Assembly (NCBI RefSeq): GCF_900110255.1
Contig: NZ_FODD01000029.1
Coordinates: forward strand, 1-64,000
Reading direction: 5' to 3'
DNA from: Actinacidiphila rubida
GTDB lineage: Bacteria; Actinomycetota; Actinomycetes; Streptomycetales; Streptomycetaceae
Length of the DNA stretch: 64,000 nt
Shown piece after piece: positions 1 to 9,294 of the stretch (position 1 is its first letter; the number at the start of each line of letters is the position of its first letter). The notes under the pieces are model-generated. The model searched no databases. It saw only the letters and a list, made by a program, of their open reading frames with translations, and had not been told where the DNA came from. The position numbers and the translations under genes were made by a program.

Positions 1-115
1 CACGTGTTACTCACCCGTTCGCCACTGATCCACCCCGAAGGGCTTCACCGTTCGACTTGCATGTGTTAAGCACGCCGCCAGCGTTCGTCCTGAGCCAGGA
101 TCAAACTCTCCGTGA
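1..115 (-). rRNA. 16S ribosomal RNA, 5' end (partial)
   Basis: Read on the minus strand, the segment carries the universal 5' end of bacterial 16S rRNA: the AGAGTTTGATCCTGGCTCAG primer site lies at about 109-90. It is followed by the conserved start of the molecule down to the window edge, including ACGGGTGAGTAACACGTG at 18-1. The mature 5' end is placed at about 115 by comparison with other Streptomyces 16S genes; the exact base is uncertain by a few nucleotides. Only the first ~115 nt are present and the rest of the operon lies to the left of the window. Confidence 0.97.
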
Positions 116-390
116 ATGCTTCCGGGCTATCCCGGCAACACACGAAAGAGCGGCACCACGAGGAGGAATAGTCCCCGCAGTGCACAGCGTCCTCGCTGTG
201 TCTCGCCTTCCCGCTACAGGAAGGACTTTTCAAAGGAACCACATCCACCACGGCGAACCGTGAGGGACGGGGTATCAACATATCTGGCGTTGACTTTTGG
301 CACGCTGTTGAGTTCTCAAGGAACGGACGCTTCCTTCGGTTCCCTTTCGGGCCCCTCCGGCCTTCCCTTCGTTGTGTTCCAACCTTAGCA
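116..390 (-). promoter_or_regulatory. rRNA operon leader with antitermination/processing elements and a candidate promoter
   Basis: On the minus strand the leader contains GAGAACTCAACAGCGTG (about 320-304), which matches the conserved actinobacterial rrn leader element linked to antitermination and RNase III processing. Upstream is an extended -10-like TGCTAAGGT whose TAAGGT is the complement of 382-387; no good TTGACA -35 is seen at 16-19 nt, so this promoter is tentative. Streptomyces rrn operons usually have several tandem promoters, and others may lie in 391-560. No protein-coding gene is supported between 116 and 640: the open frames there lack a ribosome site and overlap the leader. A TTGACA at 554-559 on the plus strand could serve crr but has no matching -10. 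Confidence 0.6.
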
Positions 391-640
391 GATGCTTTCC
401 GGTCAGAATTACCAGCCCCTTTGCCGGTAAAGGCTCCGAGACGCACGTTTCCGCTGTCTCGTCGAGGCGGTTGTGCCAAGGTACTGGACGCCCCTGCGGG
501 GAGCAAATCGGGGGTGGGCCGAGGACGCGGCGGGTGCCGGGCCGAATCCGCACTTGACATGACTTAGGCTGCTCTCGCGGCTCGCCGTCCCGTGACTGTC
601 AGTGACGGCGTCTAGATCTCCGCACTTGAGGAGGCTTCTC

Positions 641-1090
641 ATGACGACCGTTTCATCGCCCCTGGCCGGTCGGGTCATCGGACTCGAAGCGGTGCCGGAC
701 CCCGTGTTCTCCGGCGCCATGGTCGGCCCTGGCACGGCGGTGGACCCCGCGCGCGAGCCGGGCGAGGCGGTGTCTCCGGTGGACGGTGTCATCGTCTCGC
801 TCCACCCGCACGCGTTCGTCGTGGTGGACAACGAGGGCCACGGGGTGCTGACGCACCTCGGCATCGACACCGTGCAGATGAACGGCGAGGGCTTCGAGCT
901 GCTCGTGTCCAAGGGGGACAACGTCACGCGCGGTCAGGCGGTCGTGCGCTGGAACCCCGCGGCGGTCGAGGCGGCGGGGAAGTCCCCGATCTGCCCGGTG
1001 GTGGCCCTGGAGGCGACGGCCGAGGTGCTGGAGAACGTCAGGGACGGCGGCACCGTCGCGGCCGGCGAGACCCTCTTCGACTGGAAGTAG
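641..1090 (+). CDS. crr: PTS glucose-family EIIA component (Crr)
   Basis: A 149-aa cytoplasmic EIIA of the glucose family. It accepts phosphate from HPr-P and passes it to sugar-specific EIIB domains, or acts as a regulator. The two conserved histidines of the fold are present 15 residues apart: H57 (HPHAF) and H72 (THLGIDTVQM); H72 matches the phosphorylated H90 of E. coli. The ATG at 641 was chosen over an upstream in-frame start at 602 because a GAGGAGG ribosome site lies at 628-634 and the length then equals the usual single-domain protein. ptsI follows after 4 bp, so the pair is an operon. The same crr-ptsI order is known from Streptomyces coelicolor. Confidence 0.95.
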   Translation: MTTVSSPLAGRVIGLEAVPDPVFSGAMVGPGTAVDPAREPGEAVSPVDGVIVSLHPHAFVVVDNEGHGVLTHLGIDTVQMNGEGFELLVSKGDNVTRGQAVVRWNPAAVEAAGKSPICPVVALEATAEVLENVRDGGTVAAGETLFDWK

Positions 1091-1094
1091 GGAC

Positions 1095-2765
1095 ATGGAG
1101 ACAACGCTGCGAGGCGTCGGTGTCAGCCACGGTGTGGCCATCGGCGAGGTCCGGCACATGGGCACCGCTGTCCTGGAGCCCCCCGCCAAGCAGATCGGGC
1201 GCGACGAGGCCGAGCGTGAGCAGGGCCGCGCCCGGCAGGCCGTGGAGGCGGTCGCCGCGGATCTGACCGCGCGCGGGCACCTGGCCGGAGGTGAGGCGCA
1301 GGCGGTACTGGAGGCGCAGGCGCTGATGGCGCAGGACCCGGAGCTGATGGCGGACGTGGAGCGGCGGATCGCCGTGGGCAGCACCGCGGAGCGCGCCGTC
1401 TACGACGCCTTCGCCTCCTATCGCGCGCTGCTCGCGGGTGCGGGCGAGTACCTGGCGGGACGCGTCGCGGACCTGGACGACGTGCGGAACCGCATCGTGG
1501 CGCGGCTGCTGGGTGTGCCGATGCCGGGTGTGCCGGACAGCGACGAGCCGTACGTGCTGATCGCCCGGGATCTGGCGCCGGCCGACACCGCGCTGCTCGA
1601 CCCCGCGCTGGTGCTGGGTTTCGTGACCGCGGAGGGCGGGCCGACGAGCCACAGTGCGATCCTGGCGCGGGCGCTCGGGGTGCCGGCCGTGGTGGCGCTG
1701 CCCGGTGCCGAGGAGCTGGCCGAGGGCACGGTGATCGCCGTCGACGGCAGCACGGGCGAGGTCTTCGTGGAGCCGAGCGAGGAGAAGCGGTCGGCGCTGA
1801 CGGCCGCGGCCGCGGAGCGCAAGGCGGCGCTGGCCGCGTCGTCGGGGCCGGGCGCGACGTCCGACGGGCACAAGGTGCCGTTGCTGGCGAATGTCGGTGG
1901 GCCCGCGGACGTGCCGGCGGCGCTGGCCGCGGGCGCCGAGGGCGTGGGCCTGTTCCGTACCGAGTTCTTGTTCCTGGACGACTCGGCGAAGGCACCGTCG
2001 GAGGACAAGCAGGTCGAGGCGTACCGGCAGGTGCTGGAGGCGTTCCCCGAGGGACGTGTCGTGGTGCGGGTGCTGGACGCGGGTGCGGACAAGCCGCTGG
2101 ACTTCCTGACGCCGGGCGACGAGCCGAACCCGGCGCTGGGTGTGCGCGGTCTGCGGACGCTGCTGGACCACCCCGAGGTGCTGCGGACGCAGCTGCGGGC
2201 GCTGGCCAGGGCGTCGGAGGGGCTTCCGGTCTACCTGGAGGTCATGGCGCCGATGGTGGCGGACCGGAGCGACGCGAAGGCGTTCGCCGACGCGTGCCGT
2301 GAGGCGGGTCTGGCGGCCAAATTCGGCGCGATGGTGGAGATCCCGTCGGCGGCGCTGCGGGCACGGTCGGTACTGCAGGAGGTGGAGTTCGTCTCGCTGG
2401 GGACGAACGACCTCGCGCAGTACACCTTCGCGGCCGACCGCCAGGTCGGTGCGGTGTCGCGGCTGCAGGACCCGTGGCAGCCGGCGCTGCTGGACCTGGT
2501 GGCGATGGCCGCCGAGGCGGCGAAGGCGGAGGGCAAGGGCTGCGGCGTGTGCGGCGAGGCGGCGGCCGATCCGCTGCTGGCCTGCGTGCTGACGGGTCTG
2601 GGCGTCACCAGCCTGTCGATGGGTGCGGCGTCGATTCCTTACGTGCGGGCGACGTTGGCGAAGTTCACGCTCGCTCAGTGCGAACGTGCGGCGGCGGCGG
2701 CGCGTGCCACGGACAGCGCGGACGACGCGCGGCGGGCGGCGCAGGCGGTGCTGTCCGGCGAGTAG
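1095..2765 (+). CDS. ptsI: PTS Enzyme I (PEP:HPr phosphotransferase)
   Basis: A 556-aa Enzyme I, the first phosphotransfer protein of the PTS; it autophosphorylates from PEP and phosphorylates HPr. The phosphohistidine is H186 in GGPTSHSAILARALG. The PEP-binding barrel has EVMAPMV and the active-site cysteine motif GVCGEAAAD (C486). Length and domain order (N-terminal HPr-binding, phosphohistidine, C-terminal PEP-utilising barrel) are normal. It lies 4 bp behind crr and is followed by two hairpins. HPr (ptsH) is not in the window. The dhaM product near 62855 would also depend on this relay. Confidence 0.96.
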   Translation: METTLRGVGVSHGVAIGEVRHMGTAVLEPPAKQIGRDEAEREQGRARQAVEAVAADLTARGHLAGGEAQAVLEAQALMAQDPELMADVERRIAVGSTAERAVYDAFASYRALLAGAGEYLAGRVADLDDVRNRIVARLLGVPMPGVPDSDEPYVLIARDLAPADTALLDPALVLGFVTAEGGPTSHSAILARALGVPAVVALPGAEELAEGTVIAVDGSTGEVFVEPSEEKRSALTAAAAERKAALAASSGPGATSDGHKVPLLANVGGPADVPAALAAGAEGVGLFRTEFLFLDDSAKAPSEDKQVEAYRQVLEAFPEGRVVVRVLDAGADKPLDFLTPGDEPNPALGVRGLRTLLDHPEVLRTQLRALARASEGLPVYLEVMAPMVADRSDAKAFADACREAGLAAKFGAMVEIPSAALRARSVLQEVEFVSLGTNDLAQYTFAADRQVGAVSRLQDPWQPALLDLVAMAAEAAKAEGKGCGVCGEAAADPLLACVLTGLGVTSLSMGAASIPYVRATLAKFTLAQCERAAAAARATDSADDARRAAQAVLSGE

Positions 2766-2842
2766 CGGCCGGCCTGCCCGGCCGCTGTCGAAGGGCCGGG
2801 CGGCGAGGGGCGTTCCACCGTGGGGTGGGGCGCCCCTCGCCG
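2764..2842 (+). terminator. Two consecutive hairpins after ptsI
   Basis: A 9-bp perfect stem (2764-2772 with 2778-2786, loop CCTGC) begins inside the ptsI stop codon. A second, 12-bp perfect stem (2801-2812 with 2831-2842) follows, with a small inner CCACC/GGTGG stem. There is no T-tract, as is common in Streptomyces. The second hairpin lies between convergent genes and could stop transcription from both sides. Confidence 0.75.
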
Positions 2843-2858
2843 TTTCCGGCGGTGCGGT

Positions 2859-3827
2859 TCAGGCGAGGTCGCCGGGCAGCGGCGGGGGCAGCGGGATGCC
2901 GGCGGCGTAGCGGACACCGGGTTCCGGGGGTACGGGGTCTCCGGTGTCGGGGTCGGTGCAGTACGCGTTGAACACCTCCGGTTCGGTGAGGGGGTGCGGC
3001 ACCGCGCCGCGCAGGGTCCAGCCGCGGACGGTGTCGGTGCCGTCGGAGGCGGTGGTGCGGATGACGAGGCCGCCGGGGTGGACGGTGGCGGCGCAGGCGG
3101 CCATGACCGTGCACAGCAGGAGGGCGTCGGCCTCGTCGAGGTGGAGTTCGCCGTCCTCGTCGGAGCCGATGCGGGCCGCGGCGAGCAGCGGCGGACGGCT
3201 GTCCTCGGGCAGGCTGGCGACGACGTGGTGGCGGCCCGGGCCGACGGCTTCGACGAGGCGGATGAGGGTGTGCGAGGCGCGGTCGAACGCGCAGTGCACG
3301 AGTTCCTCCCCGCAGTCGGTGCAGCGGCCGGCGTCCATCAGCAGGTCGGTGGCCCGCTCCCAGGTGGCGCGGTGTTCCGCTTCGCGGGCCAGGGTGCCGC
3401 GCAGGGTGTCGAGGGGCTGCCGGGCGTAGGGGACGGCGGGGCCCGCGGTGGTGGCTTCGGCGGTGTACCGGGTGCGGCTGCCGGGTCTGTCCGGTGGCTG
3501 TCGGGTGCCGGTGCAGTAGGCGGCATAGGCGGCGGGGTCGAAGAGGGTGACGGCGACGTGGGTGCCGCGCGCGTGCAGGCTGTGCAGCAGGGCGTCGACG
3601 TGGTGCAGGTACCGGCCGTAGTCGGTGAAGGGGAAGCTCGGGTAGCCGGTCATGGCGGTGAAGTCGCCGTCGTCGACCAGCAGTCCGAGGATGGTGGGGG
3701 CTTCGGCGCGCAGGGCGCGCCGCTGGTCGGTGCGGCCCGCGGGCCTGGTGCGGCGAGTGGCGTGGCGCTTGCGGGCGCGGTCGTGGCGGCGGTGTGCGGT
3801 GCTGCGGCGGGTGCCGGTGCGGGTCAT
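2859..3827 (-). CDS. Conserved hypothetical protein
   Basis: A 322-aa protein I cannot assign to a named family. The first ~45 residues are very basic (many RR/RH), followed by a globular region with TGYPSFPFTDYG. It has a pair of cysteine motifs, GRCTDCGEELVHC, which resembles half of a zinc site. The start at 3827 (MTRTGTRRS) is preferred to an upstream ATG at 3881 because AGGGGGAAGC precedes it. It is convergent with ptsI and separated from it by the hairpins at 2764-2842. It follows the acetoacetyl-CoA synthetase gene on the same strand after ~106 bp, but a shared function is not evident. Confidence 0.8.
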   Translation of the reverse strand: MTRTGTRRSTAHRRHDRARKRHATRRTRPAGRTDQRRALRAEAPTILGLLVDDGDFTAMTGYPSFPFTDYGRYLHHVDALLHSLHARGTHVAVTLFDPAAYAAYCTGTRQPPDRPGSRTRYTAEATTAGPAVPYARQPLDTLRGTLAREAEHRATWERATDLLMDAGRCTDCGEELVHCAFDRASHTLIRLVEAVGPGRHHVVASLPEDSRPPLLAAARIGSDEDGELHLDEADALLLCTVMAACAATVHPGGLVIRTTASDGTDTVRGWTLRGAVPHPLTEPEVFNAYCTDPDTGDPVPPEPGVRYAAGIPLPPPLPGDLA

Positions 3828-3933
3828 GCTTCCCCCTCGGGTCCGGGACCGGATGCGATCCCTGCGCTGTCTGATGCTCACTCACCGTAACGGGAGCCTC
3901 TGACAGTCCCGGCCGTCCGGGCCGTGAGCACGG

Positions 3934-5973
3934 CTACGGGCGGCCGCCTCCGGAGCGTTCGGCGGCGAGCCGCTCGTAGAAGCGCAGCACGCCCAGGTCG
4001 TCCACCGAACCGGGGTTGACCGCCTTGTCCAGCGCGGTGCCCTGCAGCAGGCGCTTGACCGGGACCTCGATCCGCTTGCCGGTGAGCGTGTGCGGGACGC
4101 CGGGGACCGCGATCACCTCGTCGGGCACGTGCCGCGGCGACAGTTCGGCGCGGATCGCGGTGCGGATGCGGTCGATCAGCGCCTCGTCGAGTCGCGCGCC
4201 GTCCGCGAGCTGCACGAACAGCGGCATCCAGTAGCCGCCGTCGGCCAGTTCGATGCCGATGACCAGCGACTCCCGGATCTCCGGGAGGCGTTCGACGACC
4301 TCGTAGATGTCCGCGGAACCCATGCGCACGCCCTGGCGGTTGAGCGTGGAGTCGGAGCGTCCGTGGATCACGACGGTGCCGCGCGAGGTGAGGGTGATCC
4401 AGTCCCCATGGCGCCACACGCCGGGGAACATCTCGAAGTAGCTCTCGCGGTAGCGGACGCCGTCCGGGTCGTTCCAGAAACCGATCGGCATCGACGGCAT
4501 CGGGTTGGTGACGACCAGCTCACCGACCTCGTCGACGACCGGCCGTCCCTGCGCGTCCCACGCCTGCAGGTCGGTGCCCAGGCAGGGTGCCTGCAGCTCG
4601 CCGATGTACACCGGCAGCGTCGGCACTCCCCCGGCGAAGCAGCTGCACACGTCCGTGCCGCCGCTGACCGAGGCGATCCACAGGTCCTCCTTCACCTCGT
4701 CGTGCAACCAGCGGAATCCGTCCGGCGGCAGCGGCGAGCCCGTGGTGGCCACGCAGGTCACGGCGGACAGGTCGTGGTCGCGGCCCGGATGGACGCCGGT
4801 CTTGCGGCAGGCGATCACGTAGGCGGCGGACGTGCCGAACACGGTGGTACCGGTCCGCTCGGCCACCTGCCACTGCGCGTCCACGGTCGGGTGGCCGGGG
4901 CTGCCGTCGTAGAGGACCACGGTGGCGCCGGCGAGCAGCCCGGACACCAGGAAGTTCCACATCATCCAGCCGGTGGAGGTGTACCAGAAGAAGCGGGCGC
5001 CGGGGCCGAGGTCCAGATGCAGCCCGGTCTGTTTGAGGTGCTCCAGCAGGATGCCGCCCTGGGACTGCACGATGGCCTTGGGCAGCCCGGTGGTGCCCGA
5101 GGAGTACAGCACCCACAGGGGGTGGTCGAACGGCACGTGCGCGTAGGCCGGTTCGGGCGCGTCCGCGGTCAGCCCCTCCCAGTCGAGGGCGTCCTCGGGC
5201 GCCGCGGTGCCGAGCAGCGGGATGTGCACGGTGGCGCGCAACGAGGGCAGGCCGGCGCGCAGTTCGGCGACGGTCGCGGTGCGGTCGTGGGTCTTGCCGC
5301 CGTACCGGTAGCCGTCGACGGTGAACAGCACGACCGGCTCGACCTGCTGGAAGCGGTCCAGCACGCTGCGGGCGCCGAAGTCCGGGGCGCAGGAGGTCCA
5401 CACGGCGCCGACCGCGGCGGTCGCCAGCAGGGCGACGGCGGCCTGCGGGATGTTGGGGAGGTAGCCGCTGACCCGGTCACCGGGTGCCACGCCGAGCCGC
5501 CGCAGGGCCGCGGCCAGCGAGGCCACCTGGCGGCTGAGTTCGGCCCAGGTGACGGTGCCGATCTCGAGGCTCTCGTCGAGGTGCAGCAGTGCGGGGGTGC
5601 CGGCGCGGGCCGGGTCGAGCGCGGGACGCAGCGCGTGCTCGGCGTAGTTGAGGGTGGCGCCGGGGAACCAGCGGGCGCCGGGCATCCCGGGGTCGGCGAG
5701 GGCCCGGCTGTAGGGGGTGGCGAACCGCACGTCGAACCATTCGGCCACCGCGCGCCAGAACGTCTCGGGGTCGTGGACCGACCAACCGTGCAGCGCGGTG
5801 TAGGCGGCGAGCGGGTCGCCGGTGTCGCGCGCGGGGGCGCCGTGCCGCTCGGCGGCCCAGTCGTGGAAGCGGGTCACCTGCGCGCGTGCGACGCGCTCCG
5901 GGCCGGGGCTCCACAGGGGACGCGGCTCCGCGGCCGGCTCCGGGGCGCTGGCGGGCTCGGGCGTGGTGGTCAT
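3934..5973 (-). CDS. Acetoacetyl-CoA synthetase (acetoacetate--CoA ligase)
   Basis: A 679-aa ANL-superfamily adenylating enzyme that converts acetoacetate, ATP and CoA to acetoacetyl-CoA. It has the AMP-binding P-loop YSSGTTGLPKA (about residue 290), the N-terminal extension typical of acetyl/acetoacetyl-CoA synthetases (WFPGATLNYAEHAL) and the C-terminal TLNRQGVRMGSADIYEVV and GKRIEVPVKRLLQG segments. The catalytic lysine lies in GKR. The motif set favours acetoacetate over acetate, but substrate choice is inferred from overall resemblance. The gene is divergent from the GH31 gene at 6234, with a 260-bp intergenic region in which no clear operator was recognised. Confidence 0.9.
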   Translation of the reverse strand: MTTTPEPASAPEPAAEPRPLWSPGPERVARAQVTRFHDWAAERHGAPARDTGDPLAAYTALHGWSVHDPETFWRAVAEWFDVRFATPYSRALADPGMPGARWFPGATLNYAEHALRPALDPARAGTPALLHLDESLEIGTVTWAELSRQVASLAAALRRLGVAPGDRVSGYLPNIPQAAVALLATAAVGAVWTSCAPDFGARSVLDRFQQVEPVVLFTVDGYRYGGKTHDRTATVAELRAGLPSLRATVHIPLLGTAAPEDALDWEGLTADAPEPAYAHVPFDHPLWVLYSSGTTGLPKAIVQSQGGILLEHLKQTGLHLDLGPGARFFWYTSTGWMMWNFLVSGLLAGATVVLYDGSPGHPTVDAQWQVAERTGTTVFGTSAAYVIACRKTGVHPGRDHDLSAVTCVATTGSPLPPDGFRWLHDEVKEDLWIASVSGGTDVCSCFAGGVPTLPVYIGELQAPCLGTDLQAWDAQGRPVVDEVGELVVTNPMPSMPIGFWNDPDGVRYRESYFEMFPGVWRHGDWITLTSRGTVVIHGRSDSTLNRQGVRMGSADIYEVVERLPEIRESLVIGIELADGGYWMPLFVQLADGARLDEALIDRIRTAIRAELSPRHVPDEVIAVPGVPHTLTGKRIEVPVKRLLQGTALDKAVNPGSVDDLGVLRFYERLAAERSGGGRP

Positions 5974-6233
5974 GCGGCGGCTCCCGGACGGTTCGCGGCT
6001 GTGCGCGGCTGCAGGGTCGGCCGGTGCACGGTGTCGCCGGGTCGGCGGGCCGCGCTGTCGGCCGGCTCCCGGGACGGGGTTCTCCCACCGCGGGGGCTGG
6101 GCAGGACGATGCCATGTGATCGTCTGCGGCGCCAGAGCGGGCCCGGGCGCGGCGGCCGGATTCGCGCGCTCCTCCAGGTGAACACCGCCCGAACGGGCGG
6201 CGCCGCCGCGGGAGCAATGAAAGGCTGGAGGGC

Positions 6234-8612
6234 ATGGACGCTCGGGACCTGCTGCGATCGGTACGAATGGCGGGTTCCGCCACGGGCTTGCGCACGACGC
6301 GCGCGGCCTGGCGGACGAGGCGCCTGGACGCCCGGGACCTCCCGCGGCCGGGCCCTGAGCGGGCCCGGGTGCCGGGCGCCGCGGTGGACGCGCAGCCGCT
6401 GCCCGGCGGTGGGGTGGTGGCCTTCGGCCGGTCCCGGCTGCTGGTGCGGGTCTCGGTCGGCGGCGCCGTGTTCTGCGGGTGGGACGGCGCGGAGCCAGAG
6501 CCCTCGTACGCGCTGGCGCCCGCCGGGTCGCCGCACGGCGGCGCGGGCGGGGGCCTGCCGGCTCCCGACGTCCGGGCGCTGCTGGAGCCGGACAAGGACG
6601 GCTGGCGGGTGGTGTCCGAGCGCATGACCGTGCTGGTCTCGCGCCACGGCGCCGTGGAGTTCCGCACGCCCGGCGGCCTGCTGCTGCGCCGCGAGCTGCC
6701 GCCGCGCTGGTGGGACGCGAGCGGGCACGAGGGCGGGGCGTCCCGCTGGGTGCAGCGCTCGCAGACTCCGGCCGACGCGCGGGTGTACGGCCTGGGCGGG
6801 CGGGCCGCGGGACCGCGGCTGGCCGACGGCACGTACCGGCTGTGGAACACCGACCCGGGCGGCGCGTTCGCTCCCGGGGACGACCCGTTGTACATCACGA
6901 TGCCGGTCCAGCTCGTGGTGGCGGACGCCGGCTGCCACCTGCTGTTCCACGACAACACCTGGGACGGGCAGGTCACCCTGCGCGACGGCGAGGAGGGCGA
7001 GGGGTCGGGCCACGACCGGCCGGGCGGCTGCGAGCTGCGCATGGAGGGCGGCCCGCTGCGCTACTGGGTCATCGCGGGCACGCCCGCGCGGGTGCTGTCC
7101 GGCTGGACGGCACTGACCGGGCGGCCCGCGCTGCCGCCGCGCTGGGCGCTGGGGCACCACCACTCGCGGTGGGGCTTCGGCAACGAGCAGGAGGTGCGCC
7201 GGATCGCGGCGGGCTACCGGGAACGCGACCTGCCCCTGTCCGTGATCCACCTGGACATCGACCACTACGACGGGCACCGGGTGTTCACCGTGGACCGGGA
7301 GGCCTACCCCGATCTGCCGCGCCTGGCACGGGAGTTGGAGGACCGGGGCATCCGGCTGGTGTCGATCGTGGACCCGGCGGTGAAGGCCGAGCCGGGGCTC
7401 GCGGAGTACGACTCGGGCCTGGCGGCGGGCGCGTTCGTGCGGGACGCGCGCGGCCGCGAGGTGGAGGGCGTGGTGTGGCCGGGCCCCGCCGTCTTCCCCG
7501 ACTTCACCGACCCGAAGGTCAGGCACTGGTGGGGCGGGCTGTACGCGGAGCGGCTCGGGCAGGGCTTCGCCGGGGTGTGGCACGACATGAACGAGCCGGT
7601 GTCGTTCGCCGCGTTCGGCGATCCGACGCTGCCCCGCTCGGCCCGCCACCACCTGGAGGGCCGCGGCGGCGACCACCGCGAGGCGCACAACGTGTACGGG
7701 CTGGCGATGGCCAGGGCCGCGTACGAGGGCCTGCGCGAACTGCGGCCCGAGCAAAGGCCGTTCCTCTTCTCGCGCTCGGGGTGGGCCGGGATGCAGCGGT
7801 ACGGCGGCACGTGGTCGGGCGACGTGGCGACCGGCTGGCAGGGACTGCGTGCCTCGCTGGCCCTGGTGCTGGGGCTCGGGCTGTGCGGGGTGCCGTACTC
7901 GGGCCCGGACGTGGGCGGGTTCACCGGCTCGCCGTCGCCCGAACTGTATCTGCGCTGGTTCCAGCTGGGCGCCTACCTGCCGCTGTTCCGCACCCACTCG
8001 GCGCACGACGCGGGCCGCCGCGAGCCGTGGGAGTTCGGGCCTCGGGTACTGGAGCACGCGCGGGCCGCGCTGGCCGAACGGACGCGGCTGCTGCCCTACT
8101 TCGAGACGCTCGCGCACATCGCGCGCGGCACCGGCGCGCCGTACGTGCGGCCGCTGTGGTGGACGTCGCCGGCGGACCGGGCGCTGCGGGAGTGCGGCGA
8201 CGCATTCCTGCTGGGCGATGCCCTGCTGGTGGCGCCGGTCATGGAGCCGGGATCGGCGAAGCGCGCGGTGCGGCTGCCGCGCGGCCTGTGGTACGACACG
8301 GCGACCGGGGAGGCGCACCGCGGCCCCGGCCAGGTGCTGCTGGACGCGCCGCTGGACCGGATCCCGGTCCTGGCCCGGGCCGGCGCGGTGCTGCCGGTGG
8401 CCGGACCGGACGGCGGGATCGAGCTGGAGGCGTGGGCGCCGCGGGCCGGCCGCACCGGCGGCGGCGTGGTGTTCACCGGCGACCCGGAGGGCTGGGAGCC
8501 GCCGCGGATGACGCGCTTCGTCTCGCGCTGGGCCGGCGACCGGGTGGTCGTGGAGGCCGACGGAGGCGGCGAGCCGGACTACGCGGTGCGGGTGCGGGGT
8601 GCCGGCGGGTAG
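6234..8612 (+). CDS. Glycoside hydrolase family 31 protein (alpha-glucosidase type)
   Basis: A 792-aa GH31 enzyme, likely releasing glucose (or xylose) from alpha-linked oligosaccharides. The nucleophile is D451 in GVWHDMNEP and the likely acid/base is D530 in YGGTWSGD. The substrate-pocket motifs LDIDHYDGHRVFT and SRSGWAGMQRYGG are intact. No signal peptide is seen, so action is probably intracellular. The ATG at 6234 is preceded by GGCTGGAGG. The 3' end overlaps the convergent NUDIX gene by 34 bp. No transporter or regulator lies next to it, so the natural substrate cannot be read from context. Confidence 0.92.
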   Translation: MDARDLLRSVRMAGSATGLRTTRAAWRTRRLDARDLPRPGPERARVPGAAVDAQPLPGGGVVAFGRSRLLVRVSVGGAVFCGWDGAEPEPSYALAPAGSPHGGAGGGLPAPDVRALLEPDKDGWRVVSERMTVLVSRHGAVEFRTPGGLLLRRELPPRWWDASGHEGGASRWVQRSQTPADARVYGLGGRAAGPRLADGTYRLWNTDPGGAFAPGDDPLYITMPVQLVVADAGCHLLFHDNTWDGQVTLRDGEEGEGSGHDRPGGCELRMEGGPLRYWVIAGTPARVLSGWTALTGRPALPPRWALGHHHSRWGFGNEQEVRRIAAGYRERDLPLSVIHLDIDHYDGHRVFTVDREAYPDLPRLARELEDRGIRLVSIVDPAVKAEPGLAEYDSGLAAGAFVRDARGREVEGVVWPGPAVFPDFTDPKVRHWWGGLYAERLGQGFAGVWHDMNEPVSFAAFGDPTLPRSARHHLEGRGGDHREAHNVYGLAMARAAYEGLRELRPEQRPFLFSRSGWAGMQRYGGTWSGDVATGWQGLRASLALVLGLGLCGVPYSGPDVGGFTGSPSPELYLRWFQLGAYLPLFRTHSAHDAGRREPWEFGPRVLEHARAALAERTRLLPYFETLAHIARGTGAPYVRPLWWTSPADRALRECGDAFLLGDALLVAPVMEPGSAKRAVRLPRGLWYDTATGEAHRGPGQVLLDAPLDRIPVLARAGAVLPVAGPDGGIELEAWAPRAGRTGGGVVFTGDPEGWEPPRMTRFVSRWAGDRVVVEADGGGEPDYAVRVRGAGG

Positions 8613-9190
8613 CCGCCGGCGAACCAGCGGCGGACCGCCTCGGTGTGCAGCGGGAAACCCAACTCGACCGGTTCGTGGATGAGTTGGTGTCCGTCGGTCT
8701 CGTCGGTGACGATCGGGGGCGGCAGTGCGGCGGCGGGCCGCTCGGGCAGCAGCCCGAACAGCAGCAGGTAGCCGCCGGCCTCGTCGGCGAGGGCGTCGGC
8801 GAGCGCCACCTGGCCCGCGTCGCCCGGGATGCCGGTCTCCTCGGCCAGTTCGCGCACCACGGCCTGCTGCCAGCTCTCGCCGACCTCCATGAAGCCGCCG
8901 GGCAGCGCGAGCCGGCCGCGGCTGGGCTCGATGCTGCGGCGGATGACGACCAGGGCGGGCCCGGCGGCGTCCCGCACCGGCACCAGGGCCACGGCGACCG
9001 GCAGCGGGTTGCGATAGGCCCAGCGGCCGCACTCCGCGCATCGGCGCGGCCAGCCGGCGTCCGAGGGGTAGCGGGCGCCGCACCAGGAGCAGTGCGAGTC
9101 CTCGACCGCCGCGGCGGCGGCCGGCGCGGCGGCCGCCCGGGCGGCACGGGCCGGGGGGACGGACGGGAGGTCACGGTCGGCGTCGGGCAC
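8579..9190 (-). CDS. NUDIX hydrolase with N-terminal zinc ribbon
   Basis: A 203-aa protein with an Ala-rich N-terminus, a four-cysteine zinc ribbon (C34, C37, C51, C54) and a NUDIX box at residues ~98-120 with the REL-EE core (GGFMEVGESW...VVRELAEETG). NUDIX enzymes cleave nucleoside diphosphates linked to another group. The zinc ribbon resembles that of NADH pyrophosphatase-like enzymes, but the full NudC signature was not verified. It is convergent with the GH31 gene (34-bp overlap). Confidence 0.9.
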   Translation of the reverse strand: MPDADRDLPSVPPARAARAAAAPAAAAAVEDSHCSWCGARYPSDAGWPRRCAECGRWAYRNPLPVAVALVPVRDAAGPALVVIRRSIEPSRGRLALPGGFMEVGESWQQAVVRELAEETGIPGDAGQVALADALADEAGGYLLLFGLLPERPAAALPPPIVTDETDGHQLIHEPVELGFPLHTEAVRRWFAGGYPPAPRTRTA

Positions 9191-9294
9191 GCCCGGACTG
9201 TACCGGATCGCCCCGCGATCTCCGGCGGATGTCGCTGATCCGCCGTCAGGTCGTCCTTCCCGCCGGGACCTCGTTGCTGGTAGGCAGTGGGAGC

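Noticed and set aside
66..560. Open frames in the rRNA leader region
   Set aside because: They overlap the 16S 5' end and leader, with no ribosome site or conserved sequence.
5970..9083. A 1037-aa minus-strand open frame
   Set aside because: It is a shadow of the GH31 gene; composition is low-complexity Arg/Pro-rich and no domain is visible.
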